Shown here: positions 23,363-36,130 of the stretch, piece by piece
How the letters are laid out: each line of letters begins with the position of its first letter
Numbering within the stretch: position 1 is the first letter of the stretch
Origin: Amphiduros pacificus
Lineage: Eukaryota > Annelida > Polychaeta > Phyllodocida > Hesionidae
Assembly (NCBI GenBank): GCA_949316495.1
Contig: OX439007.1
Location: 10,816,049 to 10,880,048 of the forward strand
Length of the DNA: 64,000 nt
Direction of reading: 5' to 3'
The notes under the pieces: generated by a model
The model's input: only the letters and a program-made list of their open reading frames with translations
Databases searched by the model: none
Told to the model about the DNA's origin: nothing
Translations under genes and position numbers: made by a program

Positions 23363-24720
23363 ACCTTTCATCACTACCCCAGGAAGGACTCATGACTTCC
23401 AGAAACTCCCCCACTAAATTACACTTGATATGCACATGAATATTTCATGTTCCTCTTCTTTGCAAAAGTTTTAAGGAGAACTAAGCAAATATTTGAACGA
23501 TCTGGAGTATAATTTTAGTCTGGCATATGGTCAAAGGTTGTTACAATGAAATAAGCAAATGATAAATGCCGAGGAATGCTGCCGACTTCTATGCAGTCAA
23601 CGTCCGACCTTGACTTGATACTGCATGTAAATATCTGTACGCAACAGATATATTTGTTAAGGTCGTGTGTTCATTATGCCTCTTGTATTTCTTAGTATGG
23701 GAATTTTCATAGTCTATGTGATCTTAATGACTCAAATAAAATAGCAATTTATAATGTCCAGTGTTAAAACTTAATAAAAACTTGATTTTTATTTTGAACA
23801 AAAACAACTTTTTTAAAGGGTCATCGGTGATGAAAAATTTAAGGTCCTGAGTCTCAAAAACCTGCTGCATGGTTCTCACACAATTAAATGCCTCTATTTT
23901 TCCATCATGGCCATCATACAAGCTCAAAAACAAATTCTCTAAAAGTCCAGTCCAATTTAAAAATTCATAGTAAACCAATTTTCAAAATTACAATCTTAAC
24001 AATAATCTAATATTGATTTTCAAGAATTATCACAAAATTCTTTGCAATCATTGTCAATTCACATGCAAATAAAATGATTTTTCTATAACCATGAAACTCC
24101 ATATCAGAGAGGGACATAATTGAGTCCAAATTAAAGTGACACTTCCACTTTTTTGAGTTGCCAATTTCCATTTAAATTTCTACAGCTATTTGTCATTGAT
24201 GGAAGCAATTTCTACAGAGCGTCCAACAAGCTTTATGATTGAGTAATGATTGCTAAATGCATCTTAACTGCATAGTATTCATCACTTCATCCAAGACAAA
24301 ATTAAAAAGCTCTTCTTCAATTTATACTTGATTTGTTTTGAATCCTTCTCATTAAAATATATATATCAAATGCTCGAACTCATTTAACCCCTACTACCGC
24401 ACAGAGTATACTTCAATCAAGACTGTTTTATATTTATTCAGCCATTCTTGGAATTTTCCAATGAGAATTCTTTCAGTGGCACAAATGAGAATCTAAATGG
24501 TTTGTATAAGTGAACAAGACAAAGAGAACAAGTTGTAGATTGGAGTTTGATTTAGCAAATCTGTGCATCTGTTTTCACTTCTCCCTCACTTAACCTGAGC
24601 TGCCCCACTTCATGCATAATTTCCTTACCACATTCTACAACATTTGTTTCACATTAAAAAACACTATGCCACAAATATGACATAATGGTTTTCATCTGTC
24701 ATGAAACATAATGATATCTG

Positions 24721-25075
24721 CATGTGATTCCTTCAAGAGGGGACCAGTCCTCTATTGCATGTGATTCCTTCCTACAAGAGGGGACCAGTCAGGACTTCCT
24801 CCTCCGCTGCATGTGATTCCTTCTTACAAGTGGGGACCAGTCAAGTGGGGACCAGTCAGGACTTCCTCCTCTGCTGCATGTGATTCCTTCCTACAAGTGG
24901 GGACCAGTCAGGACTTCCTCCTCTGCTGCATGTGATTCCTTCCTACAAGTGGGGACCAGTCAGGTCTTGCTCCTCTACTGCATGTGATTCCTTCCTACAA
25001 GTGGGGACCAGTCAGGACTTCCTCCTCTGCTGCATGTGATTCCTTCCTACAAGTGGGGACCAGTCAGGTCTTGCT
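24721..25075. repeat. 52-bp tandem repeat, ~7 copies
   Basis: The phrase CATGTGATTCCTTCCTACAA recurs at 24721 (variant), 24758 (variant), 24810, 24877, 24929, 24981 and 25033, mostly 52 bp apart. Each is followed by GGGGACCAGTCAGGACTTCC or a close variant. One unit has an internal duplication and the first two are shorter. Confidence 0.9.
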
Positions 25076-26139
25076 GCTTTGTGTTGTGTGAAACGTTACA
25101 AATCATATATCTCATAATAATATTCTTGAGTTTGAGAATTATTCATCTAATTCTAAACTCCAGAATGAATTCAGAACTTTACAACACAATGATGATTATT
25201 GACAGCAATTCTGACAATCTTTAGGGCATGAAATTACAGCAAACAAAAATTAAACACATGAATTAAAGATGACAGGAAATGGCCCTCAGAAATATCAGAA
25301 TTACAATTTAAAATGCACAAAAGGCTTACAGAAACCAGAAAAGATGCCGAACAATTCAATCAAAATCCTTTATAAAATCCCCTTGCTTTATGAAAACATG
25401 GCAGTTTTCCATTATCTGCTCAAACCACAATCTGACTCACTGAGATTTGATCCCAAATGGATTAAAGCAGCCCCGTGTGTCATGGCAGATTTCACTAAAT
25501 ATATTGATCTGTTATTTTTTGCACCCTCTTCCTGTTTCAGCATGGATTTAATTCACCCTTGCACGGAATATGACATGAGTAACTCTAATATGACTGGTGT
25601 TTAATCCTGCTCTACCCTCATATTTCTGTAACTATCAATCTCTCATGATAAATATTCATCACATTTCTACATATGATTGTGTTTAATTACATGCTAACCT
25701 GAACTTGATCGACACATTCCTGTATTAAGAGTCATGTTTAAAAAAAAAGACAAAAATAAATAAGTGTTTTGCAGCATGCCACAAGTGTGACTAACATCTC
25801 TGCCTTGTACAAGTCATGACCTGAGGAGAACTCACAATATGGGATTATTTTATCATGTTTTTGGTGTATTTGGTCATGCAACAAGCAGGTCACAATGTTG
25901 TCATACTTGGCCTCCTGCCTATGCATGATTATATAAATGTTTGGCACCAAGCATTATTGGCTGATAATTTGGCCTTCACATTGCCCTCTGTGTTAAAGGT
26001 GTGTAACATGCACCATAAAATTTAGTTCAACCCTATTTGGATGGAAATATTGTGAAAATCTTCCTCTGATTGACACAGTGTATCAGCTCTCACTAATTGA
26101 GTAGAAATGTACTTTGTTTATTAGATGTTTTCTGCCTAT
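25076..26139. other. Unannotated spacer
   Basis: No supported feature. Reading frames here are short, AT-rich and lack believable splice context. Confidence 0.35.
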
Positions 26140-27165
26140 CATACTTTATCTCTGACCTCCACCTCTCCAGTATTATGTACCATACTTTATCTCTGACCTC
26201 CACCTCTCCAGTACTGTGTACCATACTTTATCTCTGACCTCCACCTCTCCAGTACTGCGTACCATACTTTATCTCTGACCTCCACCTCTCCAGTACTGCG
26301 TACCATACTTTATCTCTGACCTCTGCCACTGCAGTACTGTGTATCATACTTTATCTCTGACCTCCACCTCTCCAGTACTGTGTACCATACTTTATCTCTG
26401 ACCTCCACCTCTCCAGTACTGCGTACCATACTTTATCTCTGACCTCCACCTCTCCTGTACTGTATACCATACTTTATCTCTGACCTCCACCTCTCCAGTA
26501 CTGCGTACCATACTTTATCTCTGACCTCTACCTCTCCAGTACTGTGTACCATACTTTATCTCTGACCTCTACCTCTCCAGTACTGTGTACCATACTTTAT
26601 CTCTGACCTCTGCCTCTGCAGTACTGTGTACCATACTTTATCTCTGACCTCCACCTCTCCAGTACTGCGTACCATACTTTATCTCTGACCTCTACGTCTC
26701 CAGTACTCTGTACCATACTTTATCTCTGACCTCCACCTCTCCAGTACTGCGTACCATACTTTATCTCTGACCTCCACCTCTCCAGTACTGTGTACCATAC
26801 TTTATCTCTGACCTCTACCTCTCCAGTACTGTGTACCATACTTTATCTCTGACCTCTGCCTCTGCAGTACTGTGTACCATACTTTATCTCTGACCTCCAC
26901 CTCTCCAGTACTGCGTACCATACTTTATCTCTGACCTCTACCTCTCCAGTACTGTGTACCATACTTTATCTCTGACCTCCACCTCTCCAGTACTGCGTAC
27001 CATACTTTATCTCTGACCTCTACGTCTCCAGTACTCTGTACCATACTTTATCTCTGACCTCCACCTCTCCAGTACTGCGTACCATACTTTATCTCTGGCC
27101 TCCACCTCTCCAGTACTGCGTACCATATTTTATCTCTGACCTCCATCTCTCCAGTACTGTGACTC
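26140..27165. repeat. 41-bp minisatellite, 25 copies
   Basis: The 41-bp unit (CATACTTTATCTCTGACCTC, then CACCTCTCCAGTACTGCGTA) is repeated about 25 times almost without indels. Unit variants (CTACC, CTGCCTCTGCAG, CTACGTCTCC) recur in the same order in two runs, which points to higher-order duplication. On the plus strand each unit looks like a polypyrimidine tract followed by CAG, that is, a 3' splice site. Confidence 0.95.
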
Positions 27166-27584
27166 TATCCTGGTGTATTGTTCTAATCGCCACCTTATCA
27201 TATGTACCTGAGGTGTGGCTCTTGGCAATTATTTTCTCCTAGGCTAAGGGCTTTTTTTAAATGGTATTTACTTTGGTAATTTTTTGTTTGAAAGAGATAA
27301 TTGAACTTTGTAAATGCCAATTAGTGCAGACTGAGTACTGCAACCATTGGAAATGATTATATACAAGAACAAAATATCAAAGACTGAAAATTGATTTCAG
27401 AAATTTATCCATTGCATCAACATGTTCATTGAAACATTTCCAAGAGACAATTTTTTTCCCAGATCATGATATTCCCATTTTCTAGCCTTCGTGTTTTGCT
27501 TTTGTACAAAACTTATTTATCTTTGAATAATTGTAAAGAGTTTTATAATGGTTTGTATTTCACTTGACACCCACACTGGGATCA

Positions 27585-27660
27585 CCACATGGCTGAGTAG
27601 GTAAGACATCTGTCTCCCATCCTGGTGGTTGCAGTTTCCATTCCTGGTTAGGACAGTTAC
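27585..27660 (+). mobile_element. Possible decayed tRNA-derived SINE head
   Basis: ATGGCTGAGTAGGTAAGAC resembles an RNA polymerase III A box in a tRNA D-arm. About 40 bases on, GGTTGCAGTTTCCATTCC resembles a degraded B box. Order and spacing fit a tRNA-like head, but no tail or target duplication is recognised. Confidence 0.25.
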
Positions 27661-27865
27661 TTTGACCTGCTGCATGATAGAAAAAGGTGTATATCTCTAA
27701 ACATAAACATAAGATGTTTAGTACTAAGTTATCAGGCTATTTGCAGGTAGAGTGGAAGCAGTATCAGAGGAGAGCAGAGAGAGAAGCTGTATGAGGCTAT
27801 CATAATTGAATGAGGTGCTCAGATCTACAAGATTAGCCTTCCAGCTGATGTGATTGTAAGAATGG

Positions 27866-27883
27866 CCCACAGGGGGCACTGCG
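27866..27883 (+). promoter_or_regulatory. CTCF-like motif
   Basis: CCCACAGGGGGCACTGCG matches the CTCF core with one or two deviations. Motif evidence only. Confidence 0.35.
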
Positions 27884-28429
27884 TTCACACACGACACCAC
27901 TTCCCTCCAATGTTATAAACTTAGCTATTTTTAACTCCAGTGCAACCAATTCTTTTCCTTTTCTGCCACCCCTTTTTATTTGTATATAATTTAATTGAAT
28001 GAGTCCATAATTTATTTAAATGGGTCGTGAGAATGGCTGAGAGTATGTGAGTTACATAATACTTTATCATATTACTACTCTCTTTAATGACCATTGTTAT
28101 GCATAATCATGCATGCACTCCAAGACTATTACAATATGTGTAGATAATGGCACATCAAATGGACATCTTGGGCAAATCTTCTAAAGGTGACGACATATTC
28201 TCTTGGCAAATAAGTAGGCTTCTGGTAAGAGAGAGAGGGTAATCTCATTAGCATAAAATGATATTACGCAATACAGGCTAAGTCTGTTGACACTATCCCA
28301 ATAGGATTAACAGCAGAATTGATCAGCTGCTTTGATGGGCCACTTTGAAGGTGGATGTCTCCAGGCTGAAACCCACGGTAATATCTGACTGAATCCCACC
28401 ACAGTCCCAGCCAAACACCAATATGGTCA

Positions 28430-28735
28430 CGCATAAATGGGACCTAATGAGAAAAAGCAAAGCCATAATAATAAGAAGAAAAAGGAAAAGAAGTCATTTA
28501 CTATAGCGCATACACTAATCAGTGCCATCGTGTTCCAAAAATATATTTGGTCACGCATGAATGTGACCAAATGATGTCACGTATTACCATGTGTGGACAA
28601 AAAAAGCTCTGGGTGACCAAATGATGTCACACATGAGCTAAGAGTGAACTAATTTGGTCACATTTATGAATGACCAAACAGATTTCTGGTTCAAACGGCG
28701 TATTGGTTGCATTTATGTGACCAAACACATGCTTG
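28430..28735. repeat. Cluster of imperfect GGTCAC / GTGACC palindromes
   Basis: Inverted pairs of TTTGGTCAC and GTGACCAAA recur about five times in 300 bases, the clearest at 28549-28574 (arms around GCATGAAT) and about 28653-28680. Other half-copies lie at about 28433, 28613 and 28705. It may be a degraded tandem palindrome or a group of nuclear-receptor-like half-sites; the sequence cannot decide. Confidence 0.5.
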
Positions 28736-28977
28736 ACTCGAACTGATAATCATTTCATTTCAGAAGAGACAGTCTCTGAATGAAGAAAAAATACAGATTT
28801 TCAGATATCATCTTATGAGTACATGGTGTGATATTCATCATGCAGATGCAGTATGGATAAAGATATGGATTACAGGATGAATGCCTCTGTGGTTATTAGA
28901 CTAACCATTCCGACACTCCCCATAGAATGAATCAGAACCCAACAGCACACCCCTAGGAACAGGCAAGCTAAACACTA

Positions 28978-29733
28978 AGACTCATGTCCTCCCATGCTCC
29001 AAGACATTGGGATGGTAAACACTAAGACTCATGTCCTCCCATGCTCCCAGACATTGGGACGGTAATCACAAAGACTCATGTCCTCCCATGCTCCAAGACA
29101 TTGGGATCATAAATACAAAGACTCATGTCCTCCCATGCTCCCAGGCATTGGCCCCAAATTATAGAATGGTCATCTCTAGACACAAATCTTCCCATGCCCC
29201 CAGATTATGGAATGGTCATCTCAGACACAAATCTTCCCATGCCCCCAGATTATGGAATGGTCATCTCAGACACATATCTTCCCATGCCCCCAGATTATGG
29301 AATGGTCATCTCAAGACACATATCTTCCCATGCCCCCAGATTATGGAATGGTCATCTCTAAACACATATCTTCCCATGCCCCCAAATTATAGAATGGTCA
29401 TCTCTAGACACAAATCTTCCCATGCCCCCAGATTATGGAATGGTCATCTCAGACACAAATCTTCCCATGCCCCCAGATTATGGAATGGTCATCTCAGACA
29501 CATATCTTCCCATGCCCCCAGATTATGGAATGGTCATCTCAGACACATATCTTCCCATGCCCCCAGATTATGGAATGGTCATCTCAGACACATATCTTCC
29601 CATGCCCCCAGATTATGGAATGGTCATCTCAAGACACATATCTTCCCATGCCCCCAGATTATGGAATGGTCATCTCTAGACACAAATCTTCCCATGCCCC
29701 CAGATTATGGAATGGTCATCTCAGACACATGAA
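28978..29733. repeat. 45-bp minisatellite, ~12 copies, with a 46-47-bp variant
   Basis: From about 29155 the unit is about 45 bp (phrases CACAAATCTTCCCATGCCCC and CAGATTATGGAATGGTCATC). The left end (28978-29150) holds older variants with ACTCATGTCCTCCCATGCTC. Because 45 is a multiple of three, plus-strand frames stay open (up to 233 codons), but an interval of 44 or 46 bases between copies switches frame. The frames are by-products of the repeat. Confidence 0.92.
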
Positions 29734-29739
29734 GGGTGA

Positions 29740-30635
29740 CCATATTAGACCTTTGTGAAACTGCCATGGAAATTGCCAAGAAATTAGAAAATGTCTTTTC
29801 CCACAGATCTGTGACTATCTATAGATGACAGCCTATAGTCCTTTGCAGAGGAATGGACTCCATTGTCCGACATTCACAGTGGCATCCAAAGCTGATTTAA
29901 CCATGTATTTACATTGAAGCTTTCATACATGCTTCTGACTGGAGTGTCCATCCCAACAGTCACTTTGATTTAGGATTGAGATGAGGAAGTCACATAATTT
30001 CAAATGTGGACAAAAAATTTAAAAACAATAAGAATTTTGCAAAAGTGCAATTTCCAATCTTGGTTTACTTTGAGTTTTTGGGTGGGTTATGTTAAGAAAA
30101 TAAATAGATTTGCAACGCTTATTGCTTTTTATCCTTCTTTTCCTTACAATATCAAAAACAAATATAACATCTATTTTTGTTAAACATGCTGAGATATATT
30201 AATTTCACAAATAGAGATCTTAAATAAGCTTTGAATAAGTGATAATTCATAAGATTTGTGGACTTTGTAATGTTTGGTCCATTCCTGCAGTTTTTGGTCT
30301 GGGCATATCTCCCATCCCATCTTAATTGAATCTAGTCTGCCACACTATTTGGCCTGACAGTGCCGTGTAAGTGGGCCTGAGCTACCCTGGTCCCTCCTGC
30401 AAACTCCAGCCAGACCAAGCCTCAGTCAACTCCCCCACTCCATGACCCACTCCAATTTCTAAACAATTTTATTGGCTAATCCACTTATAAGAATCAAGAG
30501 TATGCACAAACCTGTCAAACAAGCCCTGCAAGAAAAATGCAAAACTACTTACTTGATCCTACCACTTTATATGAATTTTCATTAGATATATCATATATTA
30601 ATAGGCTATTATGATAATATATCTTCTCTTTAATA
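29740..30635. other. Unannotated DNA
   Basis: Nothing recognised on either strand. Confidence 0.35.
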
Positions 30636-30636
30636 T

Positions 30637-30805
30637 GTGTTTGTTTTCTTTGTTTTTTTGGGGTTTTACATCACTTTCAGCATTTTATCAGTCATTTCAT
30701 GATGAGACCTACTTGAAGCAGATATAGTGCTGCCTCACTGAATTGTCATGTTGCAGGTCCTTGACATGACAACCCATCCGGTTACAGATTTACAAGGACA
30801 AAGCA
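30637..30805 (-). mobile_element. 5'-truncated tRNA-derived SINE (same family as 51675-51980)
   Basis: Read on the minus strand, this matches the body and tail of the SINE at 51.7-52.0 kb: shared phrases include ACATGACAATTCA, CAAGTAGGTCTCATCATGAA and GAAAGTGATGTAAAACCCC, followed by an A-rich tail. The tRNA-like head is missing. Two copies in one window show an interspersed family. Confidence 0.8.
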
Positions 30806-33140
30806 AAACAACTACATGATAAATAATGCCAAAAATTAAATTAACAAAGAGAGAAATCTTACTGATACCTGCTTGTCTAAAGTACAACATTAATAAGATA
30901 TTAAAAGGATTTAAACCAAAAGCAAATCAGAGAAGGTTTTATCAGTGTAAACAATACTAATGATATTCTGATCACGACTGCAGTCCTACTGGGCAGGGAT
31001 TACAAAGCAAAATCATTGCCAAAAGATCAGGAATGTTTTTTTCGACACATTGATCATGATGTGAATGAGACTAGAGGTGTGAGTCACTGCCTAATTGTTA
31101 AAAAAAATACCCAGCCATAGCCAGACAAATCTGCATGCAGAAACATGGCCTATAAATAATAAATCACTTCACAGCAAGACTGAGGTAGAACCAACTTCAA
31201 CCTTTTTGTCAGGTAAAACTTAGAGATTCAGTGCAGTGAAAATTTGTGTTATAATGAGAGGATTTAACGGCACCAGATAAGCTACTCTAGAGGAAATTAG
31301 CTTCATATAAACATTAATATGTGCGTCTCTTGCATGTATTATAGACTGAAGCAATTCAAAATTCTACTTTATATTTTCACAAAGAGAAATGATATTACCT
31401 GCTAACAAGATTAAACATAGGCACAATATGAAATTATCAGAAAATTCCAAACTGCAGCAGCCACACATGGTATTTAAACCTACAAATTCATTTTTATACC
31501 ATATAGTTTGGTACACCAGATCTATGTATAATTTGTATACCAACACCCACTTTTGTGTACCATCAAACCAACACTTTGTTCTGTTGTGCTCAATGCATGT
31601 TGAATATAGTGATAGTTGTTAACTAGTGTTTTTATATATGGCATATCTAAGCTGTACAAAATACCTGGTGCAGTATACCATGTACATATACCAATATATG
31701 GTACAGTACCTACACCTGCAGCAGTATGATATTATGTAAATACCATTACCTTTAAAACACTTAATTAATATGAACACCTGCTGCTGTGAATTTAATTTTT
31801 GTTGCATTCAATCTATCAACTAACACCTATTAAAAGAGAAATTATAAATTTATCACCCTACACAATGACTCAATTATGTTGAGTGAGAAATCTCATCAAT
31901 ATTTGATATGTGTATGGCATGACTGTAGTGTTTTGCTGGCATTAGCTTTTATGGAGGCTAACTTTGATATGTGCAGTCTATAACAGGGAGCTGGCGTGGT
32001 CGACTGCCATCAGACACACTGTGGGGCAATCACCATGTTCTAATGTGATATGATTTTATCCCATTAAAACACCTCAAACAATAAAACCCACATGAGATCA
32101 TTTAGTGTTCAAGAGAAAATAATTCAAATGTTTACAATCTAATAAAGTACACATGCAGGAAAATCTTACTTTTAAACATCGACAAAGAGTTCCTATCATA
32201 AAAAATATTGGGGAAGTTTCTATCATAAATATATTTTCAGCTTTTATAGGAATATATGCATTTTACTAATACATTTTTTTAATGAGACATTTCTGAGGTT
32301 GCATTTTATAAGATAATTGAATGAAGATATAAATATTAGGATAGGTTTACACCACGAAGTGTAATAATATGTCCAAAATGATATTGCACTAACACTAATT
32401 GGAAACCTATAAAATCTCACATTGATACACTAACAACTTGGTCAGATTTTGGTCAGAAGTAGGATCTTATTAAGGACATGGAAAATGTGCGGTTTGAACA
32501 TTAAATGCATGTCAGAGTTAATGTTTTTGAAACCCTGGCTATTTACTGGTCCTGTTTCACATCTGGTGCCAGGTCTTTAAAGATGACACTTATGTCAAAA
32601 CAAACAGGAATCTTTATGTCTAGAAAGCACAATAGTCAAAATTACTGCACAATATAAAACTCATTTCTGAAGGTTAAAAAACAGGCAATAAACGCTGCAT
32701 TTTGAAATGATTTATATTTAAACCAATGATTCACTCATTGGCAAAAAGTTTGGTATTTATGCGAAGTGTTTGTGCATCTGACACCAGTTTATCTGATAAG
32801 CCTCTAGGACCCTTCTCCTCCCCGCACTGCAAATCATCTGCTAAAAACCTCCACGCCATGTCACAAATTCTAGGCTATGAAAAAAGAACCACTGAAAATC
32901 TATTTTGTGGCAATGTAACATGGCTGAAGAATTTGCTGCCAGGATGGCTGCCCGCATCAATACGAGTCAAACACACGCCCCATGACAGCTGTGCTTGATT
33001 TATCAAAATCATGCACTCATATGTATATAATTTATCCTCTCAAACAAATTTACTGAATGCATTTCAATTTTGCATGAACATTAAACAAGCATGTTCAAGT
33101 TAAGTATAAAAACAATTTCTTTTTTTTCTCCTTTCTTTTT
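30806..33140. other. Unannotated AT-rich DNA
   Basis: No supported gene. Short frames around 31.4-31.8 kb and 32.7-33.0 kb have no coding character that I can defend. Confidence 0.35.
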
Positions 33141-33144
33141 TTTT

Positions 33145-33171
33145 GGGGGGGGGGTTGCGGGGGTGGGGGTG
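33145..33171 (+). other. G-run cluster, possible G-quadruplex
   Basis: A run of ten G, then TTGC, five G, T, five G follows a T-rich tract. The spacing suits an intramolecular G-quadruplex. Confidence 0.5.
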
Positions 33172-33563
33172 CTTGAAATAATTGATGTGCACCCTTTCAT
33201 TGGGCCACATATCATTCTTTACATTAATGTGTTGCTGATAAAATGTGTTGAGATACATCTTGGTTGTCATAGCGATCCTCCCAGCCCATCTATTCCCCCT
33301 GCCCTGAAGCTCCAGGTCAAGTGCCCCGCATTTCTCTCCATTAGATCACATTCTGGGGTCCTTAACTTATTTAAAATGCAATACTTTGTAATGGTTGGTT
33401 TCATGACTCTATAAATCCAACCATGATCAGCTAAGGTTTTAAAAAGAAATTCTACATGAATATTGCATTACACACTGATTTGTAAACTTAATGTTTAAAG
33501 TAGTTTTCTGTGCCCCATTACTGACATCATGCTGTGCTTGAAATGCATTTCACTGACCTGGAA

Positions 33564-33580
33564 TCGCCCCCTGGTGGGCA
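33564..33580 (-). promoter_or_regulatory. CTCF-like motif
   Basis: The minus strand reads TGCCCACCAGGGGGCGA, one of the best CTCF core matches in the window. Motif evidence only. Confidence 0.45.
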
Positions 33581-34757
33581 AGGCAGTTACTAATAGTGTT
33601 GTTAGGACCTCTGTCAACCTCTCCAAAAATCTTCCCTTCTTTTATAGGGGAATTTACACCAACAAATTCCCTCAGCATTTTTCAGATTTTGCTAAGCATG
33701 ACCCTCCAAGCTAATTTTCTTTTTCGTTCATTACATATACATATTTCGGAAAATTGTGTTTTATCTCCAATATTTCAAGCATTTCATTTCATTTGTTTTC
33801 TTCTTAAAATTTCTATACTAAAATATTAAACACAATACAAATCAGTGTCATCAACATCAATGGATGTCAAATAAAAATTCAACTTATATGACTTGAACAT
33901 CTCATTTGCATTTGAAATCTGCTAAAACAAGTTCATTGTCTTCTCTTCCAGCCACTACTTTCATATTTGTTTGACTTAAACTTGCAAATAAACGAAAATT
34001 GCTTTTAATAAACCCACTTTGCAGAAACTCTCAGCTTTGAGGCTCATCATATTAAAAACATTTAAACAATTTTGTAAAAGTTTCATTAAATTAAGGAGAG
34101 ACAGTTCCCTTGTGCAATATATGAAATATTTATCTGCAAGAATGGGGAAATTGCATCTGCAGTATATTAAGTGTGACAGCAGTTAATTTTCCGAGGTAGT
34201 TTTCAAGATGTCTATTTCTGCATTGCCTCAGCTGTATGCCTTGCCAGTCATAGAATTCTGTCGGCAGCACTTAATTAACGAATGAAAAATTAGTTTATTG
34301 CATGAAAAGAGTGTCAAGCTTCATCACATTTTTCTTCAACATTCTCAAATTGTTTTTCCTAAATATCTGCTGTATTATTCTGTAGCTGGTGTATCAATCT
34401 ACTGAGATATTATAACATAATATATCATATATTATTTATCTCTCAAGTTTTCTCAACTGTTAGATAACAAGGAAATAAATTTAATTTGTTTATTTTAAAA
34501 GTGTTTTCAGAGATCAAATGACCTTCTGTTGCACTGAGGATGGACATCTCCAAGCTGAGGTCCTGAGTCAACAACTTGTGATGATTACTGGCAGGTTAAA
34601 ACAATACTCTGGATCTAAGAGTAATACTCTAAGTCTGGATAGAATACCAGGCGGAAAGACAGAGTGATGATTCCCTCAAGATGACTCAGCCCATGATGTG
34701 ACAATGTGAGCTAGATAGTCCTGTCTGCACCAATAATCTCTGCCCCAGAGTCCAGAC
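33581..34757. other. Unannotated AT-rich DNA
   Basis: Nothing recognised. Confidence 0.35.
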
Positions 34758-34836
34758 AGGGGGTGGGTAGAAGACGGGAGGGGGTGGGTAGAAGATGGGA
34801 GGGGTGGGTAGAAGGGGGGTGGGGTGGTGTTGGGGC
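34758..34836 (+). repeat. G-rich ~22-bp tandem repeat
   Basis: Three copies of a unit like GGGGTGGGTAGAAGATGGGA lead into GGGGGGTGGGGTGGTGTTGG. The tract is short, G-rich on one strand and could form G-quadruplexes. Confidence 0.75.
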
Positions 34837-35504
34837 TCCTAGTGATGACTAACATGAAAAACCCTTCAGATGAGTTACCCCAGACACCAACTTAAACATC
34901 ACTTCCAAGAACACAAGCTGTGGTTTTAATTACACGCCACTTTGTTGACCAAGTTTACTGTTTAAGAACGACTGAATCAGTGATGAAGCCACGTTCAGTT
35001 ACCATGTCACAAAACAGGGTGGTTGAGGGCTAAGATAACGTATCTACCACAAACACAATCAATTTGGTGACACAATATGGTGACACATGTGGGTGAATTA
35101 GCTATCTCATTTGGTCAGCGTTTATAATCGCTGCCTACCAGTATGGCACAGACTGCTGATCCTATCATCTGCGGCTTGTCAAGCCAGGGGCTGGGGCTAT
35201 CAGATCAGGGGCTGGGGATATCAGATCATTACCTAACACCCTCCAGGGTGACAGATGGCACAGCTGTAGTACCTCCTCTCTCTCTATCTTCACTCCTGAT
35301 TCAAGGCCCACTGACTGCTACTCACCCCTCTAATTAACTGTGAAATGCCCCTTCATGGTGTCTCTAACCTTCTACGAATTCTAATGGGTTTATAAATTTC
35401 AATGACGTCCAAATCTATAATTGATTCAAATGTGTATATCACATATCACTTACCAATAATTTATAATAGAATAGAAATATAATAGAATAATAATAGAAAA
35501 AGCC

Positions 35505-35732
<228 letters not shown>

Positions 35733-35998
35733 TAGGTATTTCAAAGGACTATTATATTTGTGTCTATGTGAATTAAAAGTAGTGTAAAAACTGAAAACAA
35801 AATTTCAAAGGATGAGCATGAAGGTAAAACTGAAGGATACTAGCTTACTTGATAAATATGGCAACATTTCTATTTTCCATGGGAGGGTTGAGTGGGGGGG
35901 GGGTTGTTCCTGGTGGCTCAAGTCTGACTCAAGTGTCCACATTAACCTGACCCGGCACTACACATCTCATACAATACAAAGAAGCAAATATTATTAGA

Positions 35999-36012
35999 TC
36001 CCCCTGGTGGGA
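35999..36012 (-). promoter_or_regulatory. CTCF-like motif
   Basis: The minus strand reads TCCCACCAGGGGGA. It lies 0.1 kb from a second motif in the same orientation. Confidence 0.38.
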
Positions 36013-36115
36013 ATCCTCTGACTTTGCCTCTTTAAACACCCTCCATCTCCCACTCAAACCCTTGCCTTAGTCTAAGATCATGCCGGGAGTGGCTGGTACA
36101 GAACCTGGTAATGGC

Positions 36116-36130
36116 CTGCCCCCTGGTGAC
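36116..36130 (-). promoter_or_regulatory. CTCF-like motif
   Basis: The minus strand reads GTCACCAGGGGGCAG, a good core match. Confidence 0.4.

Larger units (their letters stand above)
18946..24720. other. Unannotated AT-rich DNA
   Basis: No exon with full support, RNA gene or transposon end was found. Things seen: a 25-base direct repeat (21390 and 21764), loose GGAATTGTTGG-type repetition at about 22585-22975, a possible 18-bp minus-strand microexon (23049-23066, see findings) and a CTCF-like motif at 23348. It may be intron or intergenic. Confidence 0.35.
27166..28429. other. Unannotated DNA
   Basis: Apart from a weak tRNA-like remnant near 27.6 kb and a CTCF-like motif near 27.87 kb nothing is seen. 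Confidence 0.35.

Noticed and set aside
29031-29758. Plus-strand frames up to 233 codons with HAPRLWNGHL repeats
   Set aside because: Explained by a 45-bp tandem unit being a multiple of three; several overlapping frames are open at once and there is no splice or promoter context.
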